Source: Candidatus Gastranaerophilales bacterium (lineage in GTDB: Bacteria > Cyanobacteriota > Vampirovibrionia > Gastranaerophilales > Gastranaerophilaceae). Taken from it: DNA of 37,525 bases. The notes below the pieces were generated by a model, which was not told where the DNA came from, searched no databases, and saw only the letters and a program-made list of their open reading frames with translations. Each line of letters opens with the position of its first letter. Within the stretch, counting starts at the first letter, position 1. Location: contig JAILHI010000085.1 in the NCBI GenBank assembly GCA_024695865.1, forward strand, positions 1-37,525, read 5' to 3'. This document shows, in pieces, positions 31,755 through 37,525 of this stretch. Position numbers and translations under genes: made by a program.

Positions 31755-31783
31755 ATCCTAACATGAACATTTTTTTATTTCAA
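31755..31783 (-). promoter_or_regulatory. Promoter of the rpsF-ssb-rpsR operon
   Basis: On the minus strand TTGAAA (31783-31778), a 17-bp spacer whose last bases are TGT, then TAGGAT (31760-31755), giving both a -35 and an extended -10 element. Confidence 0.6.
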
Positions 31784-31848
31784 ACAATTTTTATAAAAAA
31801 TTCACAATATAAATAAAATTAAATAAAAATACCCTTTTGAAAAAAATA

Positions 31849-31857
31849 TGTTAAAAT
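31849..31857 (+). promoter_or_regulatory. Extended -10 promoter of the malQ operon
   Basis: TGTTAAAAT (TG, one base, TAAAAT at 31852-31857) identical to the rlmN box. The start would be near 31864, with AAGGAA ahead of the ATG at 31892. Confidence 0.55.
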
Positions 31858-31891
31858 TAGAACATCAGCAAAGAAAAATAAGGAACAAAAA

Positions 31892-33772
31892 ATGGAACAA
31901 CAGGAAAAAAGAATTATAAAGGAAGCCTTAACGGCTCTCGGTAAAAAGAATTTGGCTTTTATTTCGCATGCCGGAAGTTTTCCGTCCGAAGCGGGTAAAA
32001 ATACAGGCTTCGGTAATGCAGCATCTAATGCCGCAAAAACTTTAATAGACTATTTGAGCGGTATTTTTAACGCTATCCAACTCGGCCCCGCAGGAAAAAC
32101 AAAATCCTGCGATGCTTCTCCCTATACGGGAACAATCTTTTCAAATAATCCGCTCTTTATTGACCTTGAACAACTTACGACAGACGAATTTTACAATCTG
32201 CTGTCAAAGGAAACTTATCAAAAGATTTGCGACAATAATCCCAACAAAGATACCAACAGAACGGCTTATTCTTATATTTACGCAAAACAGGACGAAGCGC
32301 TTAAAGAAGCCTATGAAAACTTTAAACAGAACAATCCTTTCAAACTTGTTGAAGCGCTTGAAAAATACAAAAAAGACAATGTTTTCTGGCTTGAAAACGA
32401 TGCTCTGTATGAAGCATTATCAATCGAAAACGGTAATGACTACTGGCCTGTTTGGGAAAACGAAGATGATAAGCATTTGCTGAATCCGAAGAATGACGAA
32501 GAAAAAGCAAAATTTGATGCAAGAATTGCGGAAATTAAATCGAAATATGCTGATGAAATTGAATTTTACGCTTTTAAACAACTTGTTGCATCGTTGCAGA
32601 ATGCTAAAATCAAAGACTATGCGCTTTCAAAAGATATCAAAATGATAGCAGACAGACAGGTTGCCTTTTCTGACAGAGATTTATGGGCATATCAATCCCT
32701 GTTCCTCGAAGGCTGGTGCTTGGGTTGTCCTCCCGATTTGTTCTCGGACGACGGTCAGGCATGGGGCTTCCCCGTTATCAACCCCGAAAAAATGTATAAT
32801 GAAGACGGTTCTCTCGGTGAAGCAGGAAAACTTATGAAAGCCTTATTCAAAAAAATGTTTGTCGAAAACCCGGGCGGTGTCAGAATTGACCACCTTGTAG
32901 GTCTTATTGACCCTTGGGTTTATAAGTCGGATAAAACTCCGAAACCCGAAGACGGCGCAGGCAGATTGTATTCTTCACCCGAACACGAATTTTTAAAGAA
33001 ATTCGCTATCGCAACACTCGACGATTTGAACGAAGAAGTTACCTCGGATATGGAAAAAAGAATTAAAAAACTTACTCCCGAGCAGATTAAATTATATGGC
33101 AGACTTCTTGAAAAAATCGTTATCGGCGCAGCGGAAGAAGTCGGACTTGATAAAAACGCCATCGTTTGTGAAGACCTCGGAACAGTTACTTATCCCGTTG
33201 AATCGGTTATGAAACAGTACGGACTTCAGGGAATGTGCTTAACTCAGTTTGTTGTTCCCGAAGAACCCGAACACGCATACAGATGTAAAAATATTAAGCC
33301 TGCAAGTTGGGTAATGGTAGGTACTCACGATAACCAGCCGATTTCGGTCTGGGCTGAAAAAATCGTTAATACCCACGAAGGTTATCTCCACGGCAAAAAT
33401 CTTGCAGAGGACTTATATCCCGATTTAACAGAGGAAGAACAGGAAGAAATTGCCGTAAGACTTTCTAAAGATGCTGATTTTATGCTCTTTAACAAACTCG
33501 TTGAACTTTTCGCCTGCAAGGCAGAAAACGTTCAGATTTTCTTCACCGATTTTCTGGGTCTTAAAGAAACCTACAACATCCCCGGAACCTCGGGCGATGC
33601 AAACTGGTCGCTCAGAATCCCCGACAACTATCAGAGTTTGTATGAGGAAAATCTTAAAAACGGAACGGCAATGAATTTACCCTTGTTGCTCAAACAGGCA
33701 ATGATATCAAGAGGTAAAGACTTTGCCGAACAGCATACCGTTTTAATTGAAAAATTAGAAAAATTAATATAA
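31892..33772 (+). CDS. malQ: 4-alpha-glucanotransferase (amylomaltase), GH77
   Basis: Transfers alpha-1,4-glucan segments between maltodextrins in the cytoplasm. The 626-residue protein has GH77 landmarks: NAIQLGPAG with ASPYTGTIFSNNPLFIDL, the long helical insert, YQSLFLEGWCLGCPPDLFSDDGQAWGFPV (usual VGAPPDxFxxxGQxWGxP), nucleophile Asp333 in GGVRIDHLVGL, acid/base Glu427 in VCEDLGT, and Asp480 in GTHDNQP. The N-terminus and the segments around Asp333 and Asp480 are divergent from E. coli MalQ, but all three catalytic acids are present. First gene of malQ-queD-uppP-punA; queD starts in a TAATG overlap. Confidence 0.93.
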   Translation: MEQQEKRIIKEALTALGKKNLAFISHAGSFPSEAGKNTGFGNAASNAAKTLIDYLSGIFNAIQLGPAGKTKSCDASPYTGTIFSNNPLFIDLEQLTTDEFYNLLSKETYQKICDNNPNKDTNRTAYSYIYAKQDEALKEAYENFKQNNPFKLVEALEKYKKDNVFWLENDALYEALSIENGNDYWPVWENEDDKHLLNPKNDEEKAKFDARIAEIKSKYADEIEFYAFKQLVASLQNAKIKDYALSKDIKMIADRQVAFSDRDLWAYQSLFLEGWCLGCPPDLFSDDGQAWGFPVINPEKMYNEDGSLGEAGKLMKALFKKMFVENPGGVRIDHLVGLIDPWVYKSDKTPKPEDGAGRLYSSPEHEFLKKFAIATLDDLNEEVTSDMEKRIKKLTPEQIKLYGRLLEKIVIGAAEEVGLDKNAIVCEDLGTVTYPVESVMKQYGLQGMCLTQFVVPEEPEHAYRCKNIKPASWVMVGTHDNQPISVWAEKIVNTHEGYLHGKNLAEDLYPDLTEEEQEEIAVRLSKDADFMLFNKLVELFACKAENVQIFFTDFLGLKETYNIPGTSGDANWSLRIPDNYQSLYEENLKNGTAMNLPLLLKQAMISRGKDFAEQHTVLIEKLEKLI

Positions 33773-34140
33773 TGTTTGAAATACAGGTAGAAAGTATGTT
33801 TTCGGCAGCACATCATCTGCTGAATTATGACGGAAAATGTGAAAACCAACACGGACACAACTGGAAAGTGGTTGTGTCCGTGAGGGGTTCGCATCTTGAT
33901 AAGGCAAACATTCTTGTCGATTTTAAGGTTCTGAAAAAAGAACTTAATGCCGTTCTTGATTATCTCGACCACAAGGATATCAACGAATTGGAAGAGTTTA
34001 AAGGTACAAGTCCGAGCAGTGAAATGATTGCAAAATTTATATTTGAAAAAATGTCTGAAAAATTTGAAAATATGTATTTTGCCGCAGTTTACGAAACGCC
34101 GGCATCTTGTGCCAAATACTACGGAAACAAAGAGGTTTGA
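33772..34140 (+). CDS. queD: 6-carboxy-5,6,7,8-tetrahydropterin synthase (QueD/PTPS family)
   Basis: Converts 7,8-dihydroneopterin triphosphate to a 6-substituted tetrahydropterin; in bacteria usually the second step to queuosine. The 122-residue length fits. Zinc ligands are His14 in FSAAHHL and His27/His29 in CENQHGHNW; Cys23, four residues before His27, is the catalytic cysteine; YETP near the C-terminus holds the pterin-binding Glu. No queC or queE is adjacent, so a pterin role cannot be excluded. Coupled to malQ by TAATG. Confidence 0.9.
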   Translation: MFEIQVESMFSAAHHLLNYDGKCENQHGHNWKVVVSVRGSHLDKANILVDFKVLKKELNAVLDYLDHKDINELEEFKGTSPSSEMIAKFIFEKMSEKFENMYFAAVYETPASCAKYYGNKEV

Positions 34141-34145
34141 TTTTT

Positions 34146-35000
34146 ATGACATTACTTCACACGGTTTTGCTCGCAATAATACAGGGTCTGACGGAGTTTC
34201 TTCCCGTCTCGAGTTCCGCCCATTTGGTTCTGACATCTTCGCTGTATAAAATAATAAGCGGTCAGGAATTTCTTCAGGCGGGTGAAGAAGAAATATTTAC
34301 GGATATTATTTTACATCTCGGCACCTTGCTTGCCGTTGTGTTCTTCTTCCGTAAAGATATTATGAAGATTATCAAAGCCTTTATAAATGCCTGCAAGACA
34401 AAAGATTTTTCTTCTCTTGAATCAAAAATGCCGCTTTATATGGTGATTGGTACGTTTTTTACGGTGATTATTGCTTTTCCGTTGCATGAATATTTTGAAA
34501 ATATGGTGTCCGCACCTGAAATTGTCGGAATTTGTCTGATAATAACAGGCTTTATTTTGTTTCTTTCCGAACATTTATCAAAGAAAACACAAAACGATGC
34601 GGAATGTAACAAAATAACGCTTAAACAGTCAATCTTAATCGGTATCGCACAGGGCATTGCAGCCTGTCCGGGAATATCACGTTCGGGCATGACTATTTGT
34701 GCGGGTTTAATGACGGGTTTGAACAGAGTTGCTGCGGCAAGATATTCGTTTTTGCTTTCAATTCTTATTATTTTGGGCGCTTCTGTCTTTTACCCCGTTT
34801 TGAAATTAGACAGTTCGGAAATCGCCGTTATTAATTGGACTAGTATTATAGTTGGCTTCTTTACGGCTTTTGTCGTAGGTTATCTTTGTGTTAAATTTTT
34901 TATGGCATTCTTAAGCAGATTTTCAATGAAATGTTTCGCATACTATTGTTGGATTGTCGGTTTATGTGCTATAATATTTTTCGGTTTTATCAGTAAATAG
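34146..35000 (+). CDS. uppP: Undecaprenyl-diphosphatase (BacA family)
   Basis: Inner-membrane phosphatase that recycles undecaprenyl diphosphate to the lipid carrier for peptidoglycan and other glycans; extra copies give bacitracin tolerance. I choose ATG 34146 (284 residues): AGAGG lies 10 nt upstream and the protein then starts TLLHTVLLAIIQGLTEFLPVSSSAHLV, the first family motif with the catalytic Glu. The second motif is ACPGISRSGMT. About eight hydrophobic helices are predicted. It starts 5 nt after queD. Confidence 0.95.
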   Translation: MTLLHTVLLAIIQGLTEFLPVSSSAHLVLTSSLYKIISGQEFLQAGEEEIFTDIILHLGTLLAVVFFFRKDIMKIIKAFINACKTKDFSSLESKMPLYMVIGTFFTVIIAFPLHEYFENMVSAPEIVGICLIITGFILFLSEHLSKKTQNDAECNKITLKQSILIGIAQGIAACPGISRSGMTICAGLMTGLNRVAAARYSFLLSILIILGASVFYPVLKLDSSEIAVINWTSIIVGFFTAFVVGYLCVKFFMAFLSRFSMKCFAYYCWIVGLCAIIFFGFISK

Positions 35001-35008
35001 GAGAAAAT

Positions 35009-35809
35009 ATGGAATCCGCAATTAATTTTATCAATGAAAAAACAAACAATTTTAAGCCTGTAACGGGCATTATTTTAGGTTCGGGTTTAGGTGATTTTGC
35101 AGACGAATTTGAAGCAATAAGGGTGCCTTATTCGGATATCCCGGGTTTTCAGAAATCGCATGTTGCAGGTCATAAGGGACTTTTGGTATTTGCAGAAGTA
35201 GCAGGAAAACCTGTTGTTATGATGCAGGGAAGATACCATTTCTACGAAGGTCATTCAATGCAAACGGTTACTTACCCCGTAAAAGTTATGAAAAAACTCG
35301 GCGTTCAGAATTTAATCATAACAAATGCGGCAGGACTTTTGCACAAAGAGTTTGAGCCGGGTGATTTAATGCTTATCGCAGACCATATCAATTTTATGGG
35401 AACAAATCCTTTGATTGGTATGAACGATAATGATTTAGGCCCCCGTTTCCCCGATCAGAGTGATGTATTTACAAAAACTCTCAGAGAAAAGGCAAAAGCA
35501 GTTGCAAAGAGCATCAATCTTGAAGTCAAAGAAGGTGTTTACTGCGCTTTGACAGGCCCCACTTATGAAACACCTGCCGAAGTAAAAATGGTCAGAAATT
35601 TCGGTGCCGATGCCGTCGGTATGTCCACCGTTCCCGAAGCAATAGTTGCTAACTGGTGCGGTATGAATGTTCTCGGCATAAGTTGTCTGACAAATTTTGC
35701 CTGCGGCGTTATCGACCAGCCCCTTTCTCATCAGGAGGTTATTGAAACAGCAGACAGAATAAAAGAAAGTTTTAAAAAGTATTTATACGAACTTGTTAAG
35801 GCAATATAA
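35009..35809 (+). CDS. punA: Purine-nucleoside phosphorylase (class I, trimeric)
   Basis: Phosphorolysis of inosine or guanosine to base and ribose 1-phosphate. The 266-residue protein has GIILGSGLGDFAD at the N-terminus, VAGHKGLLVF, MQGRYHFYEGHSM, ITNAAG, the LMLIADHIN segment, GPTYETPAE and GMSTVPEAIVA, matching the PNP/MTAP family and particularly the PNP substrate pocket with Asn in SCLTNFACG. AGGAG precedes the ATG, 8 nt after uppP. A strong bidirectional terminator ends the operon. Confidence 0.94.
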   Translation: MESAINFINEKTNNFKPVTGIILGSGLGDFADEFEAIRVPYSDIPGFQKSHVAGHKGLLVFAEVAGKPVVMMQGRYHFYEGHSMQTVTYPVKVMKKLGVQNLIITNAAGLLHKEFEPGDLMLIADHINFMGTNPLIGMNDNDLGPRFPDQSDVFTKTLREKAKAVAKSINLEVKEGVYCALTGPTYETPAEVKMVRNFGADAVGMSTVPEAIVANWCGMNVLGISCLTNFACGVIDQPLSHQEVIETADRIKESFKKYLYELVKAI

Positions 35810-35822
35810 CAGCAAAGTTGAT

Positions 35823-35851
35823 AAAAAGCCGCTTTCAAAAGCGGCTTTTTT
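35823..35851. terminator. Bidirectional Rho-independent terminator between punA and the sigma gene
   Basis: A perfect 12-bp stem (35823-35834 with 35839-35850) with loop TCAA. A and T runs on both sides make it work in either direction. It ends punA and overlaps the last bases of the sigma factor gene. Confidence 0.93.
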
Positions 35852-36860
35852 AATTAAAATAATTTTTTAAGGCGTTTTCACTTTTAGTGTCACGGCAAAT
35901 TCGCCGCAGTTTGCACAAGGCACGGTTTTCAATCTGTCTTACTCTTTCTCTTGAAACATTCATCTGTGCTCCGATTTCTTCAAGCGTTTTTCTTTCGCCG
36001 TTTTTGCCGAGACCGTATCTTAAAACGAGAACGTCCCGTTCTTTTTGGCTAAGTCTGCTTAAAATCTTTTCTATATCACCGAAAAGATTATCCTGTGTAA
36101 CCTTAATATCAGGAGACAAAGTGGTTTCATCAACGATGAAATCGGCAATTTTTGCATTTTCGTCCTTTTGATATTTGGCAGGCGTTTCCATACTTATTGT
36201 ACCCTGTGCTGCTTCAATAAGTTGATTTAATTTGCCTAAGGACATTCCTATTTTGTAAGCGATTTCGTCTTTTCCGGGGGCAAAGCCGTTTTGTATGGTT
36301 AATTCTGTTGATGCCTTTTTAATTTTGCCGAGAGTTTCAATCATGTGGACAGGCAATCTGATAAGTCTTGATTTATCTGCAATTGCTCTGCTTATTGCCT
36401 GCTGTATCCACCACGTTGAATAGGTGGAAAATTTGGTACCTTTTGTATAATCAAATTTTTCTGCGGCACGCATTAAGCCCATATTGCCTTCCTGAATTAA
36501 ATCAAGAAACGATAATCCTCTGCCGATATATTTTTTTGCAATACTGACAACAAGCCGGAGATTTGCATTAACAAGTTCTTTTATTGCCTTGTTTTTATCT
36601 TCGCCTTTTCCGTCTTTTATTCTTTGGGCAACGGCAAGTTCTTCCTCGGCGGTTAAGAGGGGAATTTTACCGATTTGCTGCAAATAAATTTTAACCGAAT
36701 CGTCAGAAACTGCACTGTTTACCGTTTCTGCAACTTTCGGCTCCTGTACGGCGAGAGCAAGTTCATCTTTGTATTCATCACCGTCATTTTCACTTTCCGC
36801 ATCAAGAATATCAGAATTGTCTTCAATATCCTGATATATTCCGTCTGAATTATTTGTCAT
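35850..36860 (-). CDS. RNA polymerase sigma factor, sigma-70 family (group 1/2)
   Basis: A 336-residue sigma factor. After an acidic N-terminus (no region 1.1) come region 1.2 ([21 protein letters not shown]), region 2 with [63 protein letters not shown], region 3, and region 4 with the helix-turn-helix [24 protein letters not shown]. The strong conservation of region 2.4 points to a primary or close housekeeping sigma (RpoD/SigA type). The many TATAAT and extended -10 boxes in this window fit such a factor. Whether it is the sole primary sigma cannot be told. It starts in an ATGA overlap with the rlmB-type gene. Confidence 0.93.
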   Translation of the reverse strand: MTNNSDGIYQDIEDNSDILDAESENDGDEYKDELALAVQEPKVAETVNSAVSDDSVKIYLQQIGKIPLLTAEEELAVAQRIKDGKGEDKNKAIKELVNANLRLVVSIAKKYIGRGLSFLDLIQEGNMGLMRAAEKFDYTKGTKFSTYSTWWIQQAISRAIADKSRLIRLPVHMIETLGKIKKASTELTIQNGFAPGKDEIAYKIGMSLGKLNQLIEAAQGTISMETPAKYQKDENAKIADFIVDETTLSPDIKVTQDNLFGDIEKILSRLSQKERDVLVLRYGLGKNGERKTLEEIGAQMNVSRERVRQIENRALCKLRRICRDTKSENALKNYFN

Positions 36861-37525
36861 TGATTTTTTTTTACATCCTTGTTTATGGTTTGTCTTACTG
36901 ATTCATAGATGATTACAGATGCGGCATTTGCAACATTCAAAGAATCAAAATCTGCTTCTATTGGTATTTTTACCCAAAAATCAGAATTTTTAACATTTGT
37001 TTTGGATATGCCTGACTTTTCATTTCCCATAATAATTGCAAAATTCATGTCCGTATAATCTATGTCAAAATAATTATCCTCGGCATCGATGACGGAAGCA
37101 ATTATCCAGAAGTTGTTATCCTTAAGGGTAGTAATTGCATTTGAAATGCTGTTAACCAAAATAATATCGATATGATTTACCGCTCCTGCGGATGATTTTT
37201 CAACGGTAGCGTTAATCAGAGAATTTCTTCTTTTGGGTAACAGTACGGCATCATACCCCGCACATACTGCCGTTCTGATTATCGAGCCGACATTGTGAGG
37301 GTCTTCCACTTCGTCTAAAATTACAATTTTTCTGTATTTCTTTTCTGTCGGTTTTTCCAGAAAATCTTCAAGTTCCATATATTCAACGGGTGCAACAATG
37401 GCAATTACCCCCTGATGAGAGTATTCCGCATAATTCTTAAATTTTTCTTTGGGTACAAAGGAAAAAGGTATCGAATAATCTCTTGCAAGTTGAACGATTG
37501 TATCAATACGTTTATCGTTATGATT
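36857..37525 (-). CDS. rlmB: TrmH/RlmB-family 2'-O-ribose rRNA methyltransferase (partial, start outside window)
   Basis: The frame is open to the window edge on the minus strand, giving at least 222 residues. The first 49 codons at 37379-37525 read without a stop and include [19 protein letters not shown] and [14 protein letters not shown], the end of the L30e-like substrate-binding domain typical of RlmB. The SPOUT catalytic domain follows: [17 protein letters not shown], the SAGAVNHI segment, [14 protein letters not shown] and the knot motif with [21 protein letters not shown]. Probable substrate is 23S rRNA G2251, though TrmH-type paralogues cannot be excluded. An ATG at 37378 is internal and not the start. 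Its stop overlaps the sigma start. Confidence 0.88.
   Translation of the reverse strand, partial: NHNDKRIDTIVQLARDYSIPFSFVPKEKFKNYAEYSHQGVIAIVAPVEYMELEDFLEKPTEKKYRKIVILDEVEDPHNVGSIIRTAVCAGYDAVLLPKRRNSLINATVEKSSAGAVNHIDIILVNSISNAITTLKDNNFWIIASVIDAEDNYFDIDYTDMNFAIIMGNEKSGISKTNVKNSDFWVKIPIEADFDSLNVANAASVIIYESVRQTINKDVKKNQ

Noticed and set aside
37378-37378. ATG at 37378 as the start of the last minus-strand gene
   Set aside because: The frame stays open to the window edge and the upstream 49 codons encode a convincing RlmB N-terminal domain end, so this ATG is internal.

Overview
The window is 37.5 kb of a compact, low-GC (roughly 37-40%), gene-dense bacterial chromosome dominated by housekeeping genes. 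Signs of a Gram-negative type envelope (LptF/LptG permease, periplasmic parvulin), a Ski2/HelY-type DSHCT helicase, a GH57/DUF3536 enzyme and no photosynthesis genes suggest a non-photosynthetic relative of Cyanobacteria (Vampirovibrionia/Melainabacteria, most like gut Gastranaerophilales). That placement is inference from gene content and style, not from a search.

Layout: 1-2530 holds the end of gap, a structured inverted-repeat element, a small exported parvulin, a SIS-only GlmS-like enzyme, and a tRNA-Pro followed by two decayed tRNA-like copies that each carry a covarying hairpin. 2547-7168 is a truncated spc-type operon (rpsE-rpmD-rplO-secY-adk-map) followed by a bifunctional nuclease gene. 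7255-10290 encodes an exported protein of unknown function and a GH57 alpha-glucan enzyme. 10291-14404 holds coaE, divergent rlmN, a solute-binding protein and an LptF/LptG permease. 14401-17156 is a minus-strand aroC-aroK-aroB operon. 17300-24373 carries glnA, gatB, a DUF805 protein, clpP, ffh and DAHP synthase, with one unknown minus-strand gene. 24380-30774 holds a DSHCT helicase, an HD-GYP response regulator, rlmH, a DUF815 ATPase, a GtrA protein and an unknown exported protein. 30771-31719 is the minus-strand rpsF-ssb-rpsR operon. 31892-35809 is malQ-queD-uppP-punA. The end holds an rlmB-type methyltransferase, cut by the window edge, and a primary-type sigma factor.

The genes support translation (S5, L30, L15, S6, S18, tRNA-Pro, GatB, RlmN, RlmH, RlmB, Map), protein export and quality control (SecY, Ffh, parvulin, ClpP), aromatic amino-acid synthesis (AroF, AroB, AroK, AroC), nitrogen assimilation (GlnA), alpha-glucan turnover (GH57, MalQ) and envelope biogenesis (UppP, LptF/G). 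Genes within operons often meet at TAATG or ATGA overlaps. Five of six convergent gene pairs leave no room for a terminator. Several promoters are extended -10 type, and those of coaE, rlmN and rlmH predict leaderless or nearly leaderless mRNAs.

I found no phage, transposase, CRISPR or defence island. The least explained sequences are the tRNA-Pro derived tandem array (1926-2354), the 36-bp inverted-repeat element before the parvulin gene (196-381), and a terminator-like hairpin between a good promoter and rpsE.
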